Shown here: positions 30,066 to 38,160 of the stretch, in pieces
Layout: the number at the start of each line of letters is the position of its first letter
Numbering within the stretch: position 1 is the stretch's first letter
Assembly: GCF_001767295.1 (NCBI RefSeq)
Contig: NZ_CP014944.1
Span: 4,216,001 to 4,280,000, forward strand
From: Colwellia sp. PAMC 20917
Lineage (GTDB): Bacteria; Pseudomonadota; Gammaproteobacteria; Enterobacterales; Alteromonadaceae
Length of the DNA: 64,000 bases
Direction: 5' to 3'
The notes under the pieces: model-generated
Told to the model about the DNA's origin: nothing
Databases searched by the model: none
Seen by the model: only the letters and a program-made list of their open reading frames with translations
Translations under genes and position numbers: made by a program

Positions 30066-30526
30066 ACAATCACCAGACTTAACAAAGGTAAATTAAGCTT
30101 AGTTTAGTGATGTAAATATGCCCGAGTTATTATGGGTGGCCTAATAAGTTTAAAGCATAAAAAAATCCGATGTTAAGTGAACATCGAATTCTGATCTCAT
30201 TCAGCCAAAAATCAATAGTTTTTTTCTTAACTGATCGGCATTAGGGCTTTGGGTGTGCTTATTTATATCTAATAAAGAGGTCATTCAAAATAGATCAAAT
30301 GCGCTGACCTTCTTTATTCACTTAATTAAAGTGTACCTGACCCCATTTATTCACACAAAAAAATGCCTCAAAAATTGAGGCATTTGATCTGACTTAACAG
30401 TATTATTTCTTAATTTTAACCCGACCCCATTTTAGTTATAACCTGACCCAATTAAATTAAGTAATATTTTTTATGTCTGAAATAAAGTTATTAGTTGTTT
30501 AAATTTAACCTACCACCTTTATTTTT
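30066..30526. other. Gap between the dead transposase and the RHS array
   Basis: About 460 bp with no gene. It holds a 7-bp hairpin near 30171-30189 (CGATGTT/AACATCG), the terminator at 30354-30385, and motifs like CTGACCCCATTT (near 30340 and 30420) which resemble the ends of the Y1-transposase elements in this window. Confidence 0.55.
30354..30385 (-). terminator. Terminator after the RHS module D immunity candidate
   Basis: A 10-bp stem (AAATGCCTCA and complement, 30361-30385) followed on the minus strand by a run of T. It lies about 140 bp after the stop of the small membrane protein gene. Confidence 0.75.
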
Positions 30527-30994
30527 TTACTTTATATTCCTTAACTTAAATAGCCTTGAAAATTTATTCCCAAATTTAGCACTTAAAATAAAAAATAAAA
30601 AACAAAAAACATTAAAGCTTGTTTTAGTCGTCATTCCGGTATTGGGCCAAATTATTTTTTCATCATCAATAGCTAATCCCCATAAGTTTAAAACTCCTTC
30701 GCGTCGACTGTTTTCAAGCCATAATTCTACTTCTTTTCCTCTATTTAAAACCAAATCGAGGTCACTACAGTAAATTACAATCGCCAAGTCTATTTCATCA
30801 TCAATACCTACAAATTGGATGCTTAATGAATCCGAGGTTCTTGTATAATCAGTACAGCTATAATAAGCTATTTTTGCTGTTTTTTTATAAACATCCTTGG
30901 GGTTCACACCTATTTCAATAAAAGAATATTTAATACCTATTATTATTAAAACAATTGATAGAATTAGATATATGATCATTTTAAAGTTATTCAT
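30527..30994 (-). CDS. Small membrane protein, candidate immunity protein of RHS module D
   Basis: 155 aa not recognised. A membrane helix lies at residues 5-25 and a hydrophobic C-terminal segment at about 125-142, with a soluble middle part that includes a conserved-looking YYSCTDYTRTSDS strand. It begins 15 bp after the stop of the orphan RHS tip on the same strand, the position of an immunity gene in polymorphic-toxin loci. The immunity role is inferred only from this position. Confidence 0.55.
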   Translation of the reverse strand: MNNFKMIIYLILSIVLIIIGIKYSFIEIGVNPKDVYKKTAKIAYYSCTDYTRTSDSLSIQFVGIDDEIDLAIVIYCSDLDLVLNRGKEVELWLENSRREGVLNLWGLAIDDEKIIWPNTGMTTKTSFNVFCFLFFILSAKFGNKFSRLFKLRNIK

Positions 30995-31009
30995 ACCCCC
31001 TCCAAAAAA

Positions 31010-31651
31010 TTATGGTTTCGACATAAAATCAATTGTATTTTTTCCATCAGTAACTCCACCCATAACGTCAAAAAAGTTCCCTTTTCCTTTTAAAACGTCA
31101 GACCACCCTTTAAAACCTCCTGCTCCTAAGCTAGCTCCCAAATAAATTGCCTGAACGTTTTGATTTGAGTATTTCAGACCCGTTTGATCTAAGGTAAATT
31201 TAATTGATTCCTTAATAATAGAGGGCTGTCCTGTAACTTTTTCATACAACCCATCAAGTCCATAAGTCATAGCCATATAACCTGGACCTGCTCCAATTAC
31301 AGTAGTAGTTGCAAGATAGCCGAATCCAATTGCAGAAAGATCCCCTACTGTCCCAATAGGGTCTTTGCGGATACCCAAAGGTACAGTATTCACAGCAGAG
31401 TCACTGGCTGAAGTTAAGGATTCTTCAGCACTATCAGCAGTTTCTTGAGTAAAACTGAAAAAGTTTTTTACTCGTTTTAATGCTGCCTGCGTATTTCCTT
31501 TAAAGTCAGAGCCAACTGTATTCCCACATCCTGCGGTTGGATCATTAAATTTACCACACAAACCACTCGGATCAACCACATTAACCGGATCATTCCCAAC
31601 GTAAGCATACCAATTCATACCATCGTCATAACCAATAGGATCAGTTTGCAT
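31010..31651 (-). CDS. Orphan RHS C-terminal tip (module D)
   Basis: 213 aa. It begins at the end of the RHS core ([19 protein letters not shown] then [12 protein letters not shown]), the junction at which RHS proteins switch from conserved core to variable toxin tip. Core homology extends upstream to about 31700 ([16 protein letters not shown]), but a stop lies five codons before it, so there is no full RHS gene here. The tip itself is a glycine/alanine-rich, partly hydrophobic domain that I do not recognise (DUF4225-like in style). A displaced toxin module that can only be expressed by recombination with the main gene or from the internal ATG. Confidence 0.8.
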   Translation of the reverse strand: MQTDPIGYDDGMNWYAYVGNDPVNVVDPSGLCGKFNDPTAGCGNTVGSDFKGNTQAALKRVKNFFSFTQETADSAEESLTSASDSAVNTVPLGIRKDPIGTVGDLSAIGFGYLATTTVIGAGPGYMAMTYGLDGLYEKVTGQPSIIKESIKFTLDQTGLKYSNQNVQAIYLGASLGAGGFKGWSDVLKGKGNFFDVMGGVTDGKNTIDFMSKP

Positions 31652-31790
31652 GAAACGACCTAACTTTGGATGATAAATCCGTGCTTTGTAATAATATAAT
31701 CGTAATTATGATCCAGTCTTATGACTGCACAACCATTTCATATTAAAAGATTTTTGTTGAAAAAGCTAAAGATAGAACCAAAGAAGAAGA

Positions 31791-31815
31791 CCACCAATAG
31801 GGTTACTATTGATGG
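31791..31815. repeat. Inverted repeat at the left boundary of the IS21-like element
   Basis: CCACCAATAG (31791) and CTATTGATGG (31806) form a 10-bp inverted repeat with one mismatch and loop GGTTA. The motif resembles the GGTCCATC...GGTGG arms at 37431-37614 on the far side of the element, so it may mark the element end. Confidence 0.5.
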
Positions 31816-31847
31816 CCTTTGATAAGGGGTAGTGATTAACATCATTG

Positions 31848-32807
31848 TTAACCCAGCATGCTCTTGTTGCTTAACGCTGATGGGTGAGTTTTGTTGTAAA
31901 CCTCAGTGAGTTTTGAACGTGAAACAAAGGTGTATACTTGCGTACTGGTAATGTTTACATGGCCTAGCATTTCTTGCACATGACGAAGATCAGCGCCATT
32001 GTCCAACATAATGGTTGCAGTAGAGTGTCGAAATAAGTGACAAGCACCAGCACGCTTAAAACCAGCTAATCTGACATAACGTGAAGCCATATCAGATAAT
32101 CCGTTTACTCTAAAACGTGTTCCTTTATCATTGAGAAAAAGCGCACTGCCTGAGGTAATGGTGGCAAGTTGAGGTCTTAACTTAGCAAGATAAAACACAA
32201 TCCATTCACAAGCTCTTTCACTAATTGGCAATATGTATTCTCTGTCACCTTTACCTTTTCTGATACGCACCAGTTGCTGCTTAATATCTATGTCTTCAAT
32301 ATCGAGGTTGCGTAACTCAACACGACGAATACCTGTGGCGAAGAACGTTTCTAGAATCACTTTATCAACCAAACCTTTTTTGCCAAAAAGTAGTGGTTGC
32401 TCTAGTATTTTTTCAACTTCTTCTGCGGTAAAAATTGCTTTAGGTAATGGTCTACCTACGGTGGGTAATTCAATGTGCGCAATAGGGTTGTTATTTATTA
32501 ACTCTCGGTTGTGCATTTTACCCATAAAGTTTTTAACATTAAGCAGTAAGGCGTACTTATTTGCCTTACAAATGGGCTGATTATCCTTAGGTTTTCGATA
32601 CGCATTGAGATATTCCATATAATCATCCATCAATTCAATATCAATCTCATCGATAGTAAATACGTTTCGAGCAAAACACCAAATACAGAATTTTCTAAGA
32701 CTGTATTTTTTTGCTCTAATAGTGTCGTTTGCTTGCCCTCTGATAAGGCACAACGCTAGATAATAACTAATACACCGCCAAAGACGGCTAGTGGTAGGCT
32801 TTTGCAT
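31848..32807 (-). CDS. Tyrosine recombinase of the IS21-like operon
   Basis: 319 aa. Core-binding domain (residues 10-100) followed by a catalytic domain with FFATGIRRVELRNLD (Arg), HLFRHSTATIMLDNG (His-x-x-Arg) and LGHVNITSTQVYTFV (His and Tyr), XerC/D-like. It overlaps the upstream gene by 20 bp, so it is translated as part of the four-gene operon. All catalytic residues are present. A recombinase in an IS21-type unit is unusual. Confidence 0.9.
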   Translation of the reverse strand: MQKPTTSRLWRCISYYLALCLIRGQANDTIRAKKYSLRKFCIWCFARNVFTIDEIDIELMDDYMEYLNAYRKPKDNQPICKANKYALLLNVKNFMGKMHNRELINNNPIAHIELPTVGRPLPKAIFTAEEVEKILEQPLLFGKKGLVDKVILETFFATGIRRVELRNLDIEDIDIKQQLVRIRKGKGDREYILPISERACEWIVFYLAKLRPQLATITSGSALFLNDKGTRFRVNGLSDMASRYVRLAGFKRAGACHLFRHSTATIMLDNGADLRHVQEMLGHVNITSTQVYTFVSRSKLTEVYNKTHPSALSNKSMLG

Positions 32808-33255
32808 ACGATATCTCCTTTACTAATTTCATGCCTTCTAAGGCAAATTGACCCAACTCAGGTTTGTGCCAGTGGATAACAGCTTTTTGCCATTTTCTAA
32901 CTCGCCCGTAGCGATAGCCTATAGCTGAAATAAAGTGCCCGAACTCATCTTGTTCAGGAAAAACAATACAGCCTCGAAATAGCTCGCTGTGAGCGGATAC
33001 AAATAAACCGCTATGTAAAAATTGACCACGGATTGCACCACCTTCAGGGTTTCGACTGTTAGCTATTTTAAGACCTAGCGTGCGGTCACATATGCCCATG
33101 TAGGGGTGTGATAATAACTCTTCGGGTATTATCTTTGTAGAACGTGCAAGCTTCAGTTTTTCCTCATTACTTATTAAGCAAGACCGGTAATAATCAAACC
33201 CTTGCTTAATATACATATCCTCAAGGGATAATTGACCAAAGATTTCTTCATGCAT
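32788..33255 (-). CDS. DnaG/TOPRIM-N-like protein in the IS21-like operon
   Basis: 155 aa of unassigned family. The stretch LFRGCIVFPEQDEFGHFISA followed by IGYRYGR closely resembles the N-terminal part of the DnaG primase catalytic core (the FRxRxMFPIRDxxGxVxGFGxR segment). Preceding it, GGAIRGQFLHSGLF matches the GLL region of that domain. No zinc finger and no complete TOPRIM metal site (the Glu and DxD) are present, so primase activity is doubtful. Overlaps IstB-like by 8 bp and the recombinase by 20 bp. The resemblance is by eye. Confidence 0.6.
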   Translation of the reverse strand: MHEEIFGQLSLEDMYIKQGFDYYRSCLISNEEKLKLARSTKIIPEELLSHPYMGICDRTLGLKIANSRNPEGGAIRGQFLHSGLFVSAHSELFRGCIVFPEQDEFGHFISAIGYRYGRVRKWQKAVIHWHKPELGQFALEGMKLVKEISYAKAYH

Positions 33256-34036
33256 TTTTATTTCCCCCTTTTGAAGATTTAGCCATTAACTGACGACCAA
33301 GCTCGGTACGATAAGAGTCTTTATCCCAATCAATATGATCGATATAAGGAATAATTCTATCTAACGATGAATCTGCAATACCCTTATCAACAAAACATTC
33401 ATACCACTGACTCGGCTCATACAAAGAAGTGATCAAAAGTGAGCCATTTCTTTCTCTTAACTCAATAAGTTCAAGCAGTAGATGTCTTTCATGAGATTTG
33501 AGCGGCTTTATTCCCCAATCATCTATCATCAGAACTCTAAATTTTATGAGTCTTTTTTGTAGTTTAATGAGAATATCTTCACCTGCCTTTTCCGCTATGA
33601 TTAAATCTCTGACCAATGCTGAAAAGTGGTAACAGATAACTGAATACTCTTTTAATATGGCCTCATCAGCTAACGCACTTGCTAGATGTGTTTTTCCTGC
33701 GCCGGTAGGTCCTGTAATTGCCACGTGCAAATAATTCTCAACCCAAGCACACTCTGCAAGATCTTTCAGCTTTGATAGTTTTACTGGTAGTACCTTTTTA
33801 ATCGCATAGTCTGCTAGTGAAGCTTGAGGCCATCGCAATTTTGCAGCTTTCCGAAAACGAGATATTTTACTAATATGATTGTTGTCTATTTGTGCTTCTA
33901 ATAGACAAAAAATACGTTCAAGAAAGCTGCATTCAATTGATTCAGGCGATGCCTCCTGTTTTTCTAGTGCTTGAAATAAAGGTATGAGTCTCGCTTTTTC
34001 ACACAAACACTTCAGCTTTGTCATTAGATCATTCAT
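33248..34036 (-). CDS. istB: IstB-like ATP-binding protein
   Basis: 262 aa AAA+ ATPase: Walker A GPTGAGKTHLASALADEA, Walker B VLMIDDWG, and a C-terminal arginine-bearing region (SSLDRIIPYIDHI). IstB-type proteins regulate target choice by the IstA transposase. It overlaps the transposase gene by 8 bp and the next gene by 8 bp, showing tight translational coupling. Confidence 0.9.
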   Translation of the reverse strand: MNDLMTKLKCLCEKARLIPLFQALEKQEASPESIECSFLERIFCLLEAQIDNNHISKISRFRKAAKLRWPQASLADYAIKKVLPVKLSKLKDLAECAWVENYLHVAITGPTGAGKTHLASALADEAILKEYSVICYHFSALVRDLIIAEKAGEDILIKLQKRLIKFRVLMIDDWGIKPLKSHERHLLLELIELRERNGSLLITSLYEPSQWYECFVDKGIADSSLDRIIPYIDHIDWDKDSYRTELGRQLMAKSSKGGNKNA

Positions 34037-35648
34037 GATGGAATCCCTCGTAATATGATTTACCTCGAATATTTTGTTGAGAAGCGATTAAAGGCGCTAA
34101 CAGTGGCTCTTCTTCATCTTCATAAATACGAGATTTTAAGATTAACTGGATATCACTTGGCGTATGCATTTCTTGATTCAAAGCATAAGCGCAACCAAGC
34201 TCGAGCTCTTCTTTACCAAATGTCTTCGCAAGCTTTTTAAGTGCGATACATTTTTTTCCAGCAGGGCGTGATGAATGAGATTTCATACCTTCGTATTGCT
34301 GTTTAACAATAGCAACAACGCTCTCGCCAATACTTTCAGCCCATTTAATGAACTCAGTTTCGTTCTTATTACTTTCAGCAAAGTGATTTGGCGGCATGTG
34401 TGTAGGAAGAATTGTTCTACCACCTTTCTCATTAGAAAGTTGATGTGTTACAAGTACCTGAAGTTCATGTAACACAACTAATGTGTCTCCCGATACCTGA
34501 AGCGTTAAATAAGTATTGCGATGTTTATACGGCACACTATATTCATGGGTGTTATAGGTAACCGTATATCCAGCCGATGATTTTTGTTTAAAGCGTTCAT
34601 CGTAAGGCTGGTAGGGGATCTCAGGAATACCATTTAATGCCGGCAACTCCTTTTCCACATAATTTTGATGGCGAGATACTTTCGTTTTTTGCATGGGTTC
34701 ATGGTTAAGCGCTTCAACCTTTTTTATCAAATAGGCATTGGCTTCATCCCGGCTATAGAATTTCTCACGACGTAAAAGTAGCAAGACTCTATTTTGAATA
34801 TGTTGAACTTGCTTTTCTGCATTAGGATTATCCTTGGGGGTCAAAGGTCTTGAAGTATCACACACGTTATTATAATAACGGGAGAACACTTGGGCTTGCT
34901 CATGAAGCTCAGCAATAAGTCCCGAAATATTCACCATTGCCGCATTATCAAAATGAATGACAGCAGGACTCCCCTTAAAAAAGTGTATAGCTTTTACTAA
35001 GCCTTCCACCCAAGCTTTTGCGGTTAAGTTTTTTGTTAGATAAGCAAACATATATTTTGAATGACCAAGTACTGCAACAAACATATAGAGTTTGACGGCC
35101 TTACCAGAGCGCCTGTCAGTATAAGAGGCTACTATCCCTGCATAATCACAGAACAACACCTCGCCTGGCTGATAAGTAATCCTAAATTCTAACTTACTGT
35201 TTTTGCAATGTTGCGCCCAGAGAGCACAATAACGAGAATAGCTAAGCGCTGTAGCTGGCTCTTTTGCGCGATAAAGTAAGTACATAGTCATCAGCTTTAA
35301 TCGGTATTTCTTCGGTGAGACTAACGCTTCTTTTTCCATTTCAATGATGGGTGGTCGTCGTTTGTAATTGATACGCTTTTTATAATGAGGATAAAAGACA
35401 AGCAGTAAAGTTTTGCCCTCTATTTCATCAAAATTAGGTAGCGGTAAAGCCATAGCGAGAAGCTTTTGGGTAATACGCCCAACTGTTTGGTGGGAGCACC
35501 CTACATTTCTCGCCACTATTCGTTGAGAAATAAAGCCAAATAATATGGCCGAAGTTAACATCGTTCGCTCATAGCCATCTTTTACTGCTTTATCAATAAG
35601 CAGTGAAAGCGTATGAGTTAAGTTTCGTAGTGAAGCTGAAGTCAGCAT
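34029..35648 (-). CDS. istA: IS21-like DDE transposase (IstA)
   Basis: 539 aa. N-terminal helix-turn-helix (SQRIVARNVGCSHQTVGRIT), then a retroviral-integrase-type catalytic core with FCDYAG (first Asp), IHFDNAAM (second Asp) and NPNAEKQVQHI (Glu), and a C-terminal beta-barrel region (YTVTYNTHEYSVPYKHRN). This fits the IstA/Mu-transposase superfamily. First gene of the four-gene operon; start ATG at 35648 follows TAAGATATGC with a weak ribosome binding site. The HTH is shorter than in classic IS21 IstA. Confidence 0.9.
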   Translation of the reverse strand: MLTSASLRNLTHTLSLLIDKAVKDGYERTMLTSAILFGFISQRIVARNVGCSHQTVGRITQKLLAMALPLPNFDEIEGKTLLLVFYPHYKKRINYKRRPPIIEMEKEALVSPKKYRLKLMTMYLLYRAKEPATALSYSRYCALWAQHCKNSKLEFRITYQPGEVLFCDYAGIVASYTDRRSGKAVKLYMFVAVLGHSKYMFAYLTKNLTAKAWVEGLVKAIHFFKGSPAVIHFDNAAMVNISGLIAELHEQAQVFSRYYNNVCDTSRPLTPKDNPNAEKQVQHIQNRVLLLLRREKFYSRDEANAYLIKKVEALNHEPMQKTKVSRHQNYVEKELPALNGIPEIPYQPYDERFKQKSSAGYTVTYNTHEYSVPYKHRNTYLTLQVSGDTLVVLHELQVLVTHQLSNEKGGRTILPTHMPPNHFAESNKNETEFIKWAESIGESVVAIVKQQYEGMKSHSSRPAGKKCIALKKLAKTFGKEELELGCAYALNQEMHTPSDIQLILKSRIYEDEEEPLLAPLIASQQNIRGKSYYEGFHHE

Positions 35649-35764
35649 ATCTTACCTCCGTCATTTTGCTAAAAATGAAGCATAGGAAGATAGTCATTAG
35701 ATAATTGCGAATATCTAATGTTTGACTATACTGGGGATATCGAGAGTTAAAATCGATAACCTTT

Positions 35765-35804
35765 AATAAAGCCTGCGAGTCGCCAAACTTATGCAGGCTT
35801 TATT
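35765..35804 (-). terminator. Hairpin after the small DNA-binding-like gene
   Basis: Perfect 12-bp stem (AATAAAGCCTGC and complement) with a 16-base loop, directly after the 35826 stop on the minus strand and upstream of istA. Likely terminator or processing site between the two transcripts. Confidence 0.6.
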
Positions 35805-35825
35805 ATTTCTATGCCTTGTTAAATT

Positions 35826-36101
35826 TTATGTCTGTATTTCTTCCTTTATCCTTTTTGGTTTTAGCCGCTCACTTGCAAGCCACCTCGCCACCTCACGGCT
35901 TAACGCGAACCGTCCGCGCCTGTTTGGTAGCGTGAAAATCTCAACGGGAATTGTCTTTCGTGACAGCGCTTGCCGAAAAGCATCATGACTAGAAAACCCC
36001 AACGCTGCATATAAATGCTTACCAAACAAAAGTGGGCCTATGTAGCTATAAAGCTCGCGCTCAATGTCATTAGTCAGCTCATCTAATTGTGATTTTTCCA
36101 T
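35826..36101 (-). CDS. Small DNA-binding-like protein upstream of the IS21-like operon
   Basis: About 91 aa. The segment LYAALGFSSHDAFRQALSRKTIPVEIFTLPNRRGRFAL resembles plasmid/phage excisionase-like winged helices (AlpA/PrtN style), followed by a helix ASERLKPKRIKEE. ATG at 36101 with AAGG eight bases before is preferred over an ATG at 36140. Same strand as the istA operon, separated by a hairpin. It could regulate the element or act as a recombination directionality factor for its tyrosine recombinase; this is inference. Confidence 0.6.
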   Translation of the reverse strand: MEKSQLDELTNDIERELYSYIGPLLFGKHLYAALGFSSHDAFRQALSRKTIPVEIFTLPNRRGRFALSREVARWLASERLKPKRIKEEIQT

Positions 36102-36406
36102 TAGACACACCTTGTCACACAGATAGTTATCCATTGACATTAGTTGGCGATTTTAAGTTGTTCAATGTGTAACAAATTTCGGATTGTTACAGGAAAAGAT
36201 ATGCATCTTGCGCTAAGCTTAAGCGTGACAACAAATAATAAAAAAGGTTACTAACTCAACAATATTGCTCATCACTAATAAAAATAAATTGTGCTTTTAG
36301 AAACAAAAATTGTCCGATATGAAGGCAGTTCTAGCTAAGAAAAGAGGCTTGAAAAAGTGAAATTTATTTTGAATAAGTGTGTATTAAGCAGTTTTTATCA
36401 CCTTAA

Positions 36407-36432
36407 AAGCCGTGATATTGATATCACGGCTT
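36407..36432 (+). promoter_or_regulatory. Perfect 12-bp inverted repeat just before an unknown gene
   Basis: AAGCCGTGATAT and its complement, separated by TG, end 13 bp before the ATG at 36446. It may be an operator or an RNA hairpin near the ribosome binding site; also usable as a terminator of upstream reading. Confidence 0.55.
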
Positions 36433-36445
36433 CCAAAAATTCATC

Positions 36446-37420
36446 ATGAGTGGGTTAACTGTTCATAAGACATCTGAAACAAACCGTTTAAGAACGCTTT
36501 GTTGCTTTACCTTGGCCTGTGACCAGCTAAAAATCCCTATGAATGGCAATAAAATGGAGAACGCTTTTCCTTCGCGTAATATTCATGAAGATAAAAGAGC
36601 TGTGCGCTCTGGAAAGTTTAATAAGCTACTAAAATTTGACTCGGTACCATCATTAGATACCATTCTTGATTTAGACGACAAAGTGGAGGGTGTCGCGGCA
36701 TTATTTCACTCGCCTCTTTGGTCGACACTCTATTGCCTTGAATCAAATACACAAGACATCGACATTCAACTAGCCTCACTAGATTTAGAAGTAATAGAAC
36801 ATGTATTCGAACCGCAAAAGGATTGCTTGGGTAACTTGAAGCGAAAAATACTGAACAGTACGGAAATTAAGAATATTTTTACAATAGGCACATTAAGCGC
36901 TTTATCATGCTTACTTTTATTAAGATATGAATTTGATAAGCGATATTGCGAGGTGAGTAAACATTACTTAGACAAGCTCATTGTGGAGAGTTTTATTAAT
37001 GTTTGTGTGACGGGAAAACTTGCCTGTTTACGATGGCCTCTTTTTAGCAAAATATCTGCCTGGCTATTTCAAAAGAACAAAACTTCATACAAAAGCATCC
37101 TTCAAGATGAAACAGCTCTTTTAAAGCGTATTTCAAAACGTATTAACTTATTGCAGTTATTTCATAAAATTAAGCCAAGAATAGCTAGAGGTGAATCTAC
37201 CTTAGTTGTAAATTTAATCTCATTAAGTGATGAAAAGTTATTAAATAAAGAATTATCTGATGTGGTCAAGCATAGCTATTTACAGAAAATTGAGCCAAAA
37301 GAATGTAAAGGGCTTTGTTGGTTAATACGCAAAATAAACACAGCTAGCGTCCGCTCTGAAAGAATTCAATTGAATCACCTAAATAACAAAGTCCAACTTT
37401 TCTACCCATATTATGACTAA
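36446..37420 (+). CDS. Unknown protein, 324 aa, next to the IS21-like element
   Basis: Not recognised. Largely helical, basic, with a hydrophobic patch near residues 148-162 (IGTLSALSCLLLLRYEF) and cysteines scattered. The N-terminus is uncertain: the ATG at 36446 has no ribosome binding site, and later ATGs at 36539 and 36554 are alternatives. It runs opposite to the istA operon and stops 10 bp before the nested inverted repeat at 37431. Its position suggests a passenger or accessory gene of the element. Confidence 0.6.
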   Translation: MSGLTVHKTSETNRLRTLCCFTLACDQLKIPMNGNKMENAFPSRNIHEDKRAVRSGKFNKLLKFDSVPSLDTILDLDDKVEGVAALFHSPLWSTLYCLESNTQDIDIQLASLDLEVIEHVFEPQKDCLGNLKRKILNSTEIKNIFTIGTLSALSCLLLLRYEFDKRYCEVSKHYLDKLIVESFINVCVTGKLACLRWPLFSKISAWLFQKNKTSYKSILQDETALLKRISKRINLLQLFHKIKPRIARGESTLVVNLISLSDEKLLNKELSDVVKHSYLQKIEPKECKGLCWLIRKINTASVRSERIQLNHLNNKVQLFYPYYD

Positions 37421-37430
37421 AACACTTCAC

Positions 37431-37614
37431 TGGTCCATCATACTAATATGGGTGGTCCATCCTATTAAGGTGGTATGTTCCACGTTAATAAAATTACTGG
37501 TTCAAATGATAAGAATATGCAGATGCAAAATCCTGTACGTTTGAACCGGCTTCACCATTATGGTGAACCACTCTCATTATTAGGGTGGACCAGCATCATT
37601 ACTATGATGGACCA
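37431..37614. repeat. Concentric nested inverted repeats, 184 bp
   Basis: Several pairs of arms share nearly one centre at about 37522: TGGTCCATCATA (37431-37442) with TATGATGGACCA (37603-37614), a perfect 12-bp pair; TGGTCCATCCTATTA (37453) with its complement at 37578-37592 (two mismatches); CTGGTTCAAA (37497) with TTTGAACCGG (37540). Between them are local palindromes TTCACCATTATGGTGAA and GTGG...CCAC. The region is non-coding. Confidence 0.9.
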
Positions 37615-37797
37615 CAGGTCAAAGTCGCAGCAATAAATTTAGGTTGAATTAATCAGGCTTAAAAAATTATCTTGCCAGCCAACTAGCAACTAAAAACACA
37701 TCCAATATATCCCATGCACACTCCATATTTGTTTTATACTAGAAGAGGTAATTAATGGTTAATCTAGGCTAACCAACATTTAAACGTGGTGAGTGAT

Positions 37798-37995
37798 ATG
37801 ACTCAAGCAGAGCAGAAAAAATTCATTTTAGACTTCGTTCAGGATTGGGCGGGTTCGAAACAAGCAGCGCTTAAATGGTACGAATCTGAAGTCATTCCTG
37901 CGCTTGATAAAACGGTTCAACAAGCTGTTAATGGTGGTGATTTTGATGCAGTAAAACATTACCTGAAGCATATTGAACAAGGTGGTTTTGCTTAA
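37798..37995 (+). CDS. Small conserved-looking protein, 65 aa
   Basis: Starts MTQAEQKKFILDFVQDWAGS at an ATG with GTGGTGAG before it; a GTG at 37786 would add four residues. Acidic, helical, with WAGSKQAALKWYESEVIPAL and ending YLKHIEQGGFA. No known domain recognised. It faces the ATPase gene tail to tail; linkage to it is not shown. Confidence 0.65.
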   Translation: MTQAEQKKFILDFVQDWAGSKQAALKWYESEVIPALDKTVQQAVNGGDFDAVKHYLKHIEQGGFA

Positions 37996-38160
37996 TATTT
38001 GGCTTCAAATCAAATCAAAGCTAAGAAAAATTCTCTGTTGAATCCTTCAAGTAACGCTTTACGCGATACCCTGGAGTAACGCCTTAGACTAAACGTATAA
38101 AGCGTTACTACTCCTTATCTGGCTTCAAAAGCTTAAAGGCTTGGTCAATTGGCTATTAAA

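Larger units (their letters stand above)
31786..37614. mobile_element. Candidate IS21-like element with accessory genes
   Basis: A minus-strand operon of four overlapping genes (IstA-like, IstB-like, TOPRIM-N-like, tyrosine recombinase), a small DNA-binding-like gene and a plus-strand unknown gene lie between two sets of related inverted repeats (31791-31815 and 37431-37614). The block interrupts the RHS tip array between modules C and D. The gene order and shared repeats suggest one mobile unit; exact ends and a target duplication could not be established. Confidence 0.45.
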
